Shown here piece by piece: positions 48,271 through 55,754 of a stretch of 64,000 bases of DNA. A program made the position numbers and the translations under genes. The notes beneath the pieces are model-generated. The model was not told the origin of the DNA and did not search any database. It saw nothing but the letters and a program-made list of their open reading frames with translations. Each line of letters starts with the position of its first letter. Position 1 is the stretch's first letter. This DNA comes from Methylobacter luteus IMV-B-3098 (GTDB taxonomy: Bacteria; Pseudomonadota; Gammaproteobacteria; Methylococcales; Methylomonadaceae): NCBI RefSeq assembly GCF_000427625.1, contig NZ_KE386569.1, positions 2,532,789 to 2,596,788 on the forward strand, given 5' to 3'.

Positions 48271-49302
48271 ATGAGCACTCATACCATTGAACTCACTACC
48301 CGCGACGGAGAGCTGCTCCGTTTCGATTGCGACGCCGACCAGAGCCTGCTGGAGGCCGCCGCCGACGCGCACATCGTGCTGCCTTCCCAATGCCGTCAGG
48401 GCAGCTGCGGCGCCTGCTACGCCGACGCCACACGCGGCGACTATATCCTGGGCGAGCACAATCCCGCCGCATTGCCGGCCGGCGCGGCAGAGAAGGGCGG
48501 CATCCTGCTCTGCCGCACCTTTCCCCTCAGCGATCTGAGCGTTTCCCTGCCTTTCGACCATGACCGCATCCTGCTGGGCGAAATCCGGCGCCGAAATGCC
48601 GATATCGCCGCCATCGAGCCGGTCGGCGAAAACACCGTGCGCCTGACGTTGCACCTCGCGCCGGACGACGGCGGAAGCGTGGCGGAATTCGAGCCCGGCC
48701 AGTTTGTGGAACTGGAAGTGCCGGGGCAGGCCATCAGGCGCGCTTACTCGCTCGCCAACACGGGCAACTGGGAAGGACGGCTGGAATTCCTGATCCGCCT
48801 CCAGCCCGGCGGGCTTTTCTCCACCTGGCTGCGGGAACAGGCCCATGCCGGTCAGACGCTGATCGTGCACGGCCCTCAAGGCGCCTTCGGCCTGAGCGAA
48901 AACGGCCTGAGGCCGCGCTGGTTCGTGGCCGGCGGCACGGGACTGGCGCCCATGCTGTCCATGCTCAGACGTATGGCCGAGTTTCAGGAACCGCACCCGG
49001 TCCGGCTCTATTTCGGCGTCAACCGGGTCGAAGAGTTGTTCTGCCTGACGGAGCTGGAAGCGTTAAAGGCGGAACTGCCCCAGCTCCAGGTGATTTTGTG
49101 CGTGTGGAAGCCGAACCAGGACTGGCAGGGCTTCTGCGGCACGCCGGCGGATGCGCTGGCTCAGGACCTGGACGACCTGAATGCCCGGCCCGACATTTAC
49201 CTCTGCGGACCGCCCGCTCTGATTGACGCCGCCGAAGCGGCTGCCCGCTCTCAAGGCGTGCCGGTCGAACAGGTGTTCAGTGAAAGATTCCTGCCGGCCT
49301 GA
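48271..49302 (+). CDS. MmoC-like ferredoxin-flavin NADH reductase, partner of Hcp
   Basis: The 343 residues start with a plant-type 2Fe-2S domain (CRQGSCGACY and LLCRTF supplying four Cys), then an FAD domain (RRAYSLANT) and an NAD domain (FVAGGTGLAPMLSM, YLCGPPALIDAA). E. coli Hcr has the ferredoxin domain at the C-terminus. This N-terminal arrangement and blocks such as EGRLEFLIR and EQVFSERFLP match, from memory, the soluble methane monooxygenase reductase MmoC. Its position directly after hcp argues that it feeds electrons from NADH to Hcp. Confidence 0.9.
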   Translation: MSTHTIELTTRDGELLRFDCDADQSLLEAAADAHIVLPSQCRQGSCGACYADATRGDYILGEHNPAALPAGAAEKGGILLCRTFPLSDLSVSLPFDHDRILLGEIRRRNADIAAIEPVGENTVRLTLHLAPDDGGSVAEFEPGQFVELEVPGQAIRRAYSLANTGNWEGRLEFLIRLQPGGLFSTWLREQAHAGQTLIVHGPQGAFGLSENGLRPRWFVAGGTGLAPMLSMLRRMAEFQEPHPVRLYFGVNRVEELFCLTELEALKAELPQLQVILCVWKPNQDWQGFCGTPADALAQDLDDLNARPDIYLCGPPALIDAAEAAARSQGVPVEQVFSERFLPA

Positions 49303-49748
49303 TGCTCTGACATCTGCCTTAACGTAACTGATGTTACGCACAGACGGTTTTTGCCCCGTTTGCCGCGCCGTGCGCCGAGGCTTGCAACGGCGGCAGGCCG
49401 GATTGATAAACCCGGCATTTTCAAAGCCGCCCAGGCCGGGTTTCCGCTAAAGCTTCAACCCGGCCTACACAGGCTGTTATAAGTGGGGCGCACAGGGCAT
49501 GGCTTTTTCCGGCGGGACGGTGTTTGCAGCTCCGTCCTTAACGTTTTCGCGGCGTCTGGGTCAAGTGGCGCATTTGACCAATAAATACCTTTGCGGGGGC
49601 GACTTAAGTCGCCTTGGGCGAATGCCCTCTGGGGCACAAGTAAATTCGCCCTTACACAAGTGTTAATGTCATCCGCACACCGGGAAACTATTTTTGACCA
49701 AATCCTTACCCGGCCCTGTAGGAAACGCCGGATAAGCCAAACCCGGAA
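49303..49748. repeat. Composite of dispersed repeats between the reductase gene and lexA operon
   Basis: From left to right: a CTGATGTTACGCA repeat (49325-49370, starting with the palindrome CGTAACTGATGTTACG), a copy of the GTAGGCTGGG-type 75-bp repeat (49393-49468), and a palindromic GGGGCGACTTAAGTCGCC with its GGGCACAAG-type extension (about 49595-49655). No gene is supported here. Confidence 0.65.
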
Positions 49749-49898
49749 TTACCAATATACCCCCAGCAACAGAAACGCTCCGACTACCGCAAACTTCACG
49801 GTCCATTGTTCGATCGAGCACTGGCCGTAGTCATGGTGCATGATTTCCTCGATTTTGTTGGCTCCGACCTGGTCCTGCATGTGAATTCTTCTTGTCAT
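49749..49898 (-). CDS. 49-residue single-pass membrane peptide downstream of lexA
   Basis: The frame starts at an ATG (49896-49898) with GGGGGAGAACC upstream and lies 15 bases after the lexA stop. The peptide begins MTRRIHMQDQVGANKIEEIM. After a polar middle with one Cys it ends in a hydrophobic stretch (VKFAVVGAFLLLGVYW), so it should be anchored by a C-terminal helix. It is too short for most gene callers. No family is recognised. Co-transcription with lexA would make it SOS-induced. Small membrane peptides induced this way in other bacteria block cell division, and lexA-sulA operons are common, so that role is a reasonable guess only. Confidence 0.6.
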   Translation of the reverse strand: MTRRIHMQDQVGANKIEEIMHHDYGQCSIEQWTVKFAVVGAFLLLGVYW

Positions 49899-49913
49899 GA
49901 TGGTTCTCCCCCA

Positions 49914-50549
49914 TTATTTAGTCAGTGATGAACGATAACTGCGCATTTGCCCGACCAGCACGCCCTGGATCTCGACCTGCTCAGGTCGATAGGCCATCGC
50001 CGCCAGGCTGGCGTTGGCCGGGATCAGCAGCACCTTGTCCGGTTCCTGCTCGATGTATTTCAAGGTCGCTTCGGTCTTTTCGACCAGCGCCACGACGATC
50101 TCGCCATTGTGCGCGTAGCTGCGCTGCTCGATGACTACCCAGTCGCCGTCGAAAATGCCGGCCTCGATCATCGAGTCGCCTTTGACCTGCAGCACGTAAC
50201 AGGGCTTGTCGCTTTTCAGGACTTCGGGCACGACCATGTAGCGGACAGTTTCGACGGCCTCGATCGGCCTGCCGGCGGCGATCCTGCCGACAAACGGCAA
50301 ACCTTGTTCGCGATCGGCCTCATCGCGCTGCGCCAGGGCGGTCAGGCGGATGCCGCCCTGCTTTTGGCCCGCGAACGGCTCCACCAGTCCCGCCTCGATC
50401 AAGGCCGATATGTGCTTGTGCAGGGAGCCCCGAGAGGCCATGCCGAGCGCTGCGCAGAGTTCGTCCAGTGTCGGCGGATACGGGAATTTGTCGGGGGTGT
50501 CGCGCAGGAAATCAAGGATTTGCCGCTGTCGTCGGGTTAATTGATTCAT
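49914..50549 (-). CDS. lexA: LexA-type SOS repressor, divergent DNA-binding domain
   Basis: From the ATG at 50549 the protein has 211 residues; the longer frame to 50723 is not supported. The winged helix (MNQLTRRQRQILDFLRDTPD at the start, LHKHISALIEAG as recognition region) differs from E. coli LexA. The S24 peptidase part is complete, with self-cleavage bond Ala92-Gly93 in GRIAAGRP, nucleophile Ser126 in KGDSM and base Lys164 in ATLKY. The divergent HTH suggests a different operator from CTGT-N8-ACAG, as in LexA2 proteins linked to imuB/dnaE2; neither of those genes is in the window. Confidence 0.88.
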   Translation of the reverse strand: MNQLTRRQRQILDFLRDTPDKFPYPPTLDELCAALGMASRGSLHKHISALIEAGLVEPFAGQKQGGIRLTALAQRDEADREQGLPFVGRIAAGRPIEAVETVRYMVVPEVLKSDKPCYVLQVKGDSMIEAGIFDGDWVVIEQRSYAHNGEIVVALVEKTEATLKYIEQEPDKVLLIPANASLAAMAYRPEQVEIQGVLVGQMRSYRSSLTK

Positions 50550-50878
50550 CGTCGCTCCTGTTTTTGTATTTTTTGTCAGCTTATCAAAAACGGCCTGAAA
50601 TGCCAGAGAAAGAGAACAAAAAGAGAACAAAATGAGCGGTCTTTCTTTGAGTGCATTATGGATCAAACACTTATCGGTATGCTGCCGACGGCTCGATGGC
50701 ATTTGGCCCGCACGCAGTGCCATGTGTTCTTGCCGCCGGTTTTGATCAAACCCCGGCGTAATTCAAGAGAGGCGATTAGCTGTAAATATTGAAGAGAGTC
50801 CGAGCCGATAACCGACGGACCCATTTTGATGAATGTGTGCTGCTGTTAAAAAACAGGCTGGACAGGAAGCGCAGCCTT
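50550..50878. other. Upstream region of lexA
   Basis: Apart from the GAAC direct repeat at 50611-50632, no further signal or gene is evident. Short frames on both strands around 50776-50997 are shadows of the marR tail. Confidence 0.5.
50611..50632. promoter_or_regulatory. Candidate LexA operator: GAAC-N7-GAAC direct repeat
   Basis: AGAGAACAAAA occurs twice in tandem (11-base period). On the minus strand it reads GTTC-N7-GTTC, the form known for alphaproteobacterial LexA. It lies 65 bases upstream of the lexA ATG, suitable for autorepression. No CTGT-N8-ACAG site is seen in this gap. Confidence 0.45.
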
Positions 50879-51000
50879 CTATTCGCCGGCTTCAACAGCC
50901 GGTTCTTCATGCATGTCGCCGCGCGCTGCGGTGACAGCTTCGCGCAGCCGCCGCAGAGCCGATTCAAGTGTCTCAATATCTTCCGGTGAATAATCATTAA

Positions 51001-52031
51001 GGCTCATAATGGATTCCAGGGAGTTAGCTGATAATCAGCTCCAACAGAGAACTTAATAACGCTTTACCGCGTTTTCTGGCGTTATGGACAAACTCGAAAA
51101 AGCCTAAATAAATGGGCAGATGCGCTTGAGAAATCCCGCGATGCGGGCGTAACCAGGAACGCAGCAGCGACCAAAACCCTTCCATTGTGTTCACATGCAC
51201 TTCATAAAACCCATCACCGTCCTCATCGCGCGCATATTCCCCGGCACCATGGCAAACGCTTTTTCGCGCGTATCCCCATGACTCCAGGCGGTCATAAATC
51301 GCATATTCATCGGTGTAAATGAGCGTACCCGGCGCTATGGTGCTTTGAATCACAGGCTGGATGGTCGTTTGCTGAACATTGTCCAGCATCTGAATGACCA
51401 CTGGTCCGCCGCGTTGAATCATGCCCAATATCGGCGGCTTTTCCTTGGCCAGCGTACCGCGTCCACGCGCACCTTTTAAGCGGTTACGCCGACCTTTTCG
51501 GCCTTTTTTTTACGGCTTCCGGTTGGCCTTTATGCCCGGCTACCACATAAACTTCGTCGCATTCGACTTCGCCTTCCAGCACCACCACTGGTCTTTTGCT
51601 GACGATCCCTGACCGCAACTGCTGGGTCATTGGCTGAACGTCCGTTTCATTTAAATCCAGCTCACGGGCAATCTGCGCGTTCGATAAGTTCAAGCCCATA
51701 AAATACAAGCACAGCACCCAGATCTTCAAGGGTTGATGGTGACCCGCGAAAATCGTACCGGTTAAATCGTCGAATTTGCGCTGACAGGCCTTGCAGCTGT
51801 AACGCTGCCTTTCAGACTGGGTATCATCCTTGCCCTGCTTGATTATGGCTTCTGAGCCGCAATGGGGACAAGAGACTTTATCCGGCCAGCGCAGGACGCG
51901 AATCGTTTCAAAGCATTTGGCATTGTCTAATAGTTGAGGTAAGGTAATCATCCGTCCTATCTGGGGATACTGAACCTCAAATTCAAGCTTTCAGCAATGG
52001 TTGGGTATCTCCCTGGAATCCAATAAGAGCC
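51001..52031. mobile_element. IS1595-family insertion sequence, 1031 bp with target duplication
   Basis: The left end GGCTCATAATGGATTCCAGG and the right end, read inward, GGCTCTTATTGGATTCCAGG match at 18 of 20 bases. Outside both ends is the same 8-bp sequence ATCATTAA (50993-51000 and 52032-52039), the duplication length usual for IS1595. The exact duplication and intact ends indicate a recent insertion. Confidence 0.93.
51024..51951 (-). pseudogene. IS1595-family transposase, frameshifted at a run of eight A
   Basis: The first part (51951 to about 51504) carries a zinc ribbon (CPHCGSE, YSCKACQRKFDDLTGTIF) and the first catalytic Asp region (GEVECDEVYVVAGHKGQPEA). It then meets A8 (51504-51511 on the minus strand) and stops at 51484. 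The family sequence continues one base out of phase (GRKGRRNR, then GARGRGTLAKEKPPILGMIQ). The rest, with YTDEYAIYD and VNTMEGFWSLLRSWLRPHRG, ends at 51024. A7 or A10 would restore the frame, so either the element is dead or transcript slippage on A8 produces some enzyme. Confidence 0.85.
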
Positions 52032-52410
52032 ATCATTAAATATCCGATAGATGAATTCCAGATGCTCGGGATAAGCGCGTTTGAACAGGGCTGCGCCCGC
52101 CGCCGTCAGCCGCACGATCTGACTGCGGCCGTCGGTCTTCGAAGCCATGCGCTGAACCAGCCCTTTATCTTCCAGGCGGTTGATGACGCCCGTCAAAGTG
52201 CCTTTGGTAATGATGGTTTTCTCGCCCAGCTGCTTGAAGGTCATGCCGGCCGTATTGCCCAGGGTCAGGATAATATCGAATTGGGGCAGCGTCAGATCCA
52301 GCGTGTGCACATGACAGGCCGCATAGGCTAAAAAAACTTGATGTGTCCGCGTCAGCTCGCGCAGCACGCTCGGAAATGTCGATGGCGAATTCATAACTTC
52401 AAAATTAATA

Positions 52411-52424
52411 GTTGCAATTAGAAC
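52411..52424. promoter_or_regulatory. Candidate MarR operator at the regulator's own promoter
   Basis: GTTGCAATTAGAAC differs at two positions from the perfect palindrome at 52700-52713 and lies 17 bases upstream of the marR ATG. Confidence 0.45.
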
Positions 52425-52684
52425 TAAATGGTAATCCTGATCGGTAATAACCTCAAGTTTTTTAATGTAATTTGGCATTAATCTATCTTTTGATAAGGAA
52501 ATCCGGCCGTTTTTCGGCAAGACTTGCCGGTCGGACGGCCAAATCGAACGACTTCCGCAGCCCAGCAAACGCCTGAAACCGGACCTTTGAAAATCATATA
52601 AGCTATTGATAATTAAGTCTCATTAAATTAATTATCAAGAAAAGCCAGGGCGTAAAAAGCATGGCATTCAAAAAAATAGTCCGC

Positions 52685-52713
52685 ATTAGAACGAAAATAG
52701 TTCTAATTAGAAC
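52685..52713. promoter_or_regulatory. Candidate MarR operator, overlapping palindromes
   Basis: GTTCTAATTAGAAC (52700-52713) is a perfect 14-bp palindrome. ATTAGAAC at 52685-52692 additionally pairs with GTTCTAAT at 52700-52707. The cluster lies 115 bases before the secreted-protein gene and is related to the site at the marR promoter. Confidence 0.55.
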
Positions 52714-52827
52714 AAAACCTGCTAGAATCTCACCATGCCTGAAGATCAACATGAATCGGCCTTGCCCTAAGCCTTCTGTTCATCGCCAGGTGAAAATAAA
52801 TTGTTTATCCACTATGAGGCTTACCCC

Positions 52828-53217
52828 ATGAACGCATTCAACAAATTTCTGGTTTCTTCTGTTATGGCCGCATCAATGGCTGCCACATCATTCACCGCAT
52901 CCGCCATTGCGAATCCTTCATATGAAGATGTTAAAGCGGCGATCGAGAACACGCTGGCGAAAGTCGAAGAGACGATTACGGCACTAGACAATGGCACGGA
53001 CAACGAGAAGCTGGTCGATATGGTCAGCGATGCCCGTCAATTGCAGAAAGACATCGCCAATAATGTGCTGGACGTAAAACGCAACCAGGCCAGCAATGTT
53101 TTGAAAAAAGCGCGTACCGAACTCAAGAATAACGAATTGGCATCGGCCAAGGAAACATTGACCGATGCGGCCAACCGCTACAAGGAAATCCAGCAGCTCT
53201 ACGCCTCCACGCACTAA
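52828..53217 (+). CDS. Secreted helical protein divergent from marR
   Basis: From the ATG at 52828 the 129-residue protein has a signal peptide (MNAFNKFLVSSVMAASMAAT, cleavage near SAIANPS). The mature part is almost entirely alpha-helical and charged (YEDVKAAIENTLAKVEETIT, LDVKRNQASNVLKKARTELK), like a periplasmic four-helix bundle. No family is assigned. The operators upstream suggest repression by the now broken MarR regulator. A terminator follows. Confidence 0.75.
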   Translation: MNAFNKFLVSSVMAASMAATSFTASAIANPSYEDVKAAIENTLAKVEETITALDNGTDNEKLVDMVSDARQLQKDIANNVLDVKRNQASNVLKKARTELKNNELASAKETLTDAANRYKEIQQLYASTH

Positions 53218-53266
53218 GCTGAAGCCGCTGCGACGGCAGTCCGGCCGCATGCGCAACCAGAAGCAA

Positions 53267-53302
53267 AACCCTTGTCCGGCATTGCCGGGCAAGGGTTTTT
53301 TT
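53267..53302 (+). terminator. Terminator after the secreted-protein gene
   Basis: AACCCTTGTCCGGC pairs with GCCGGGCAAGGGTT (one mismatch) around ATT, followed by TTTTT. Confidence 0.85.
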
Positions 53303-53512
53303 GTGCCCACTATTGAGATCACTGACCAAAATGAGAATCTCTGTTCAGTTTAGATAAAGTTGTTAGCCCTTGTTAAAGCCAATATACTGACTCCATATAG
53401 CCATGATTATTTCTTCAATTTCCTGTGATTTTCGTTATTAAATCAATAGCCGAATCACCGGTTGCCCGGCATGAATGAGTTGCCTGTCTTTATGAACTGC
53501 AAAACTATTCCT

Positions 53513-53890
53513 ATGAAAAAACTTTACCCCGTCATCGCTTTTATTTTCCTTGTGACTGGCTGTTCGTTTCAAAAGCCGGATTATCTGAACGTTATAACCG
53601 CGCCTGAATTAAACCGGATCATGCAGCAAGAGGATATTTTCCTTGTCGACGTTCACACGCCCGAACAGCGGCATATAAAAGGCACTGACCTGTTTATTCC
53701 TTACAACGAAATCGAGAGATACAAAGACAAACTGCCCAAGGACAAAAATTCAGCTATCTATCTCTATTGCGAGGGCGGCCCTATGGGCAATGCGGCGGCA
53801 AGGTCGCTTCATGATTTGGGTTACCGTAACTTAAGCAATCTTGAAGGCGGCGCAAAGGCCTGGAAAAAGGCTGGTTTTGAGTTTGAATAA
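53513..53890 (+). CDS. Rhodanese-domain lipoprotein
   Basis: From the ATG at 53513 the 125 residues begin MKKLYPVIAFIFLVTGCSFQ with lipobox VTGC. The rhodanese domain includes IFLVDVHTPEQRHIKGTDLF and the active-site loop YCEGGPMGN with the catalytic Cys, followed by the usual ARSLHDLGYRNLSNLEGGAK. Periplasmic rhodaneses move sulfur or act on cyanide; the substrate here is unknown. The TAA stop forms the first bases of a CTGATGTTACG repeat. Confidence 0.85.
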   Translation: MKKLYPVIAFIFLVTGCSFQKPDYLNVITAPELNRIMQQEDIFLVDVHTPEQRHIKGTDLFIPYNEIERYKDKLPKDKNSAIYLYCEGGPMGNAAARSLHDLGYRNLSNLEGGAKAWKKAGFEFE

Positions 53891-53965
53891 CTGATGTTAC
53901 GGATGGCTGTCTTTTCCCGTTTGCGACACTGACGCCACAGCCTGTTCACGCCCTGAGTTAGTCCG
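53888..53965. repeat. CTGATGTTACG repeat next to the IS110 element
   Basis: TAACTGATGTTACGGATGGC, then TCTTTTCCCGTTTGC, corresponds to the repeats at 49325 and 59316. It starts at the rhodanese stop codon and runs up to the transposase 3' end, so the IS110 element may have entered a repeat of this type. Confidence 0.6.
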
Positions 53966-55237
53966 TCAAGCTTTTTCACTGATTTCGCCGCCTGGTTTTA
54001 GCAACGAGGAGCCCCGTTGTTCCAGCGCTTTGAGGTAAGTGGATTCATCATAGGGCTTACCGGTCTGCCAGCACCGGTAGAGGATACGTATCCATTTAAA
54101 CGCCAGGGAACGCACAGCGGCTTGATAGGTTGAGCCCTTTGCGCGCTGCTGTCGGTAATATTGGCCCGCCCAGAATGATTTATTAATGGTCTGTGCCGCC
54201 CACTCGGTGAAGGTTTGTCGAAGAAAGGTCGGGCACTCCCACCGCCAATGCACCCAATGTTTCTTACCACTGCGCTCCGTTACTGGCGCAACGCCCGCAT
54301 ATTTTTGTAAATCTGCCGCACTCGGGTATCGATCTCGCTGCTCGCCAAACGCCACCAATAGCCTCGGCGCGAGCGATGAACCTGCGCCTGGCAATGCGCT
54401 AAACAAGGCATAATCAGGATGCTGACAGGCGATTTGCTCAATGGCCTGGTCAAATTGTTTAATCCCTTCCAGAGTAACGCTTAACTGTTCGATCAATACC
54501 TGTGCCTGTAGGCGATAGGGAATGATAATAGCCTCATCTAAAGTTAACGGCGTTGCAGTTTTGATCGCTGCCAGCCGCTCTTCCAACACCTGAGGAAAAC
54601 GCATGTTATGTTGATGAAAAAAGGTGGCCAGCGTATTTTTTCGGGCCCGTTTGACTTGGGCCAGCGTTGGCCATTGGCGAATGAAAGCACAGAATAACGG
54701 GGTATCAATATGATCAAACCAGTCCAGGACTTGCGGATAATACTGCTTTAAGGCCGAACGCAGACGGTTGGTGAGACGGATTTTATCGTTAACCAAACTC
54801 CTTCTTTGCTCAACCAGGGATGACAAGGCTCGCATTTCCAGGCTTTGAGGCTGAAGGGGTTTAAAACGCTCGGGATGACGTAACAGTAGATCCACAGCGA
54901 ATTCCGCATCCGTCGGATCATCCTTTGCCCTGCTCGGCGTAAAGGCTTCCCGATACTTGGCCAGCGTTCCAGGATTGATCGGATAAATGACAAAGCTATC
55001 AAATTTCTGCAGTGCATATACAATCGGACCTTTCGACAGTTCCACGGCGACCGCAATAGGTGAGCCAAACCGTTGAATTAAGGCTTGCGCCCAATCGTTG
55101 ATCGATTCAACTTGATGGGGAATCACTGAAAACTCCCGCTTCGGGCTGTCTGCCGCTTGAAGGCAAACGTCATGCTTTCTGTCGGCCCAGTCAATACCGA
55201 CAAAAGCTGTAAACGATGGCTTGTTAAGGCTATTCAT
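53966..55237 (-). CDS. IS110-family transposase
   Basis: The 423-residue protein has the DEDD (RuvC-like) domain at the N-terminus (FVGIDWADRKHDVCL, then RAKDDPTDAEFAVDLLLRHP) and the C-terminal Transposase_20 domain with the SALPGAGSSLAPRLLVAFGE and YAGVAPVTERSGKKHW blocks that contain the catalytic Ser region. The ATG at 55237 is preferred over 55276. The frame is complete, so it may be active. IS110 elements carry no terminal inverted repeats, and the ends were not fixed. Confidence 0.92.
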   Translation of the reverse strand: MNSLNKPSFTAFVGIDWADRKHDVCLQAADSPKREFSVIPHQVESINDWAQALIQRFGSPIAVAVELSKGPIVYALQKFDSFVIYPINPGTLAKYREAFTPSRAKDDPTDAEFAVDLLLRHPERFKPLQPQSLEMRALSSLVEQRRSLVNDKIRLTNRLRSALKQYYPQVLDWFDHIDTPLFCAFIRQWPTLAQVKRARKNTLATFFHQHNMRFPQVLEERLAAIKTATPLTLDEAIIIPYRLQAQVLIEQLSVTLEGIKQFDQAIEQIACQHPDYALFSALPGAGSSLAPRLLVAFGEQRDRYPSAADLQKYAGVAPVTERSGKKHWVHWRWECPTFLRQTFTEWAAQTINKSFWAGQYYRQQRAKGSTYQAAVRSLAFKWIRILYRCWQTGKPYDESTYLKALEQRGSSLLKPGGEISEKA

Positions 55238-55500
55238 ACCTGATCTCCGGCGGGGTCGATTAACCAAGAGAAACATGCCTGCCTGAGATCTGCGAAAGCA
55301 ATATAGGTGAGCCGATGCCGCGGCAAGCCCTGAGTATTCGTTAGTGATCCCAAGCGCACCCGTGGGCTCGAAACCAAACCGGTGAACATCTAAATGTTGG
55401 GGTCGAATTATTCGTAGCCCGCAGGTGCATGTCCTGCTTTACTGGCAGCTACCTGCCAGCTGTGCTGAGTATCACCTAAAACAGGACGGAAGGACTATAT
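55238..55500 (-). ncRNA. Probable bridge-RNA region of the IS110 element
   Basis: IS110 transposases are guided by a structured RNA encoded in the non-coding segment upstream of the gene. Here about 260 non-coding bases precede the transposase. They contain a strong hairpin CTGGCAG-CTAC-CTGCCAG (55442-55459) inside an outer pairing GTCCTG (55431-55436) with CAGGAC (55482-55487). Exact RNA ends and target-guide loops cannot be set from one copy. Confidence 0.5.
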
Positions 55501-55600
55501 AGGGTCGAATTCATTCGACCCGAAACACGCTGCTTTGCAAAAGGCTATAGGGTTGTCAGTGCAAATACCCTGACGGGCACAAGTGAATTCGCCCCCCTGC
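55501..55600. repeat. GGGTCGAATT palindrome and related half-repeats
   Basis: AGGGTCGAATTCATTCGACC (from 55501) is a palindrome of the EcoRI-centred family. A partial GGGCACAAGTGAATTCGCCC (from about 55574) follows. They separate the IS110 leader from the formate dehydrogenase promoter region. Confidence 0.65.
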
Positions 55601-55754
55601 GCTGAGGGTCCATTGGCGAACCTCATCCCATCGAAACTGAGTGGCGGAATACGCCCGACAAGCAAATCTTTCCCCGGCCAGGATAAAACCGGAGGCTAAT
55701 CGGTCGAAGATTAGGACCGCTCCTCAACATTTTATTCATCATGGAGGTGGCAAC

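Larger units (their letters stand above)
50879..52394 (-). pseudogene. MarR-family regulator gene split by an IS element
   Basis: The 5' part (52394 to 52032) encodes MNSPSTFPSVLRELTRTHQV and the winged helix LTLPQFDIILTLGNTAGMTF, with KGTLTGVINRLEDKGLVQRM. It reaches IYRIFND exactly at the IS boundary. Beyond the IS, 50992 to 50879 continues in frame as YSPEDIETLESALRRLREAV and ends AVEAGE before a stop. Removing the IS and one target copy leaves 159 codons including the stop, a normal MarR length, so the gene was intact until recently. At present the protein would lose its last 37 residues, which form part of the dimerisation helices, and gain IS-encoded residues. Confidence 0.9.
52395..52827. 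other. Divergent control region between marR and the secreted-protein gene
   Basis: Besides the two candidate MarR sites, this 433-base gap contains only shadow frames. The first half is moderately AT-rich, and near 52600-52660 there is an AATTAAGTCTCATTAAATTA-like AT tract that could hold promoters. Confidence 0.5.

Noticed and set aside
50776-50997. Two short frames on both strands upstream of the IS left end
   Set aside because: Both are shadows of the detached marR 3' end, which is in another frame of the minus strand.
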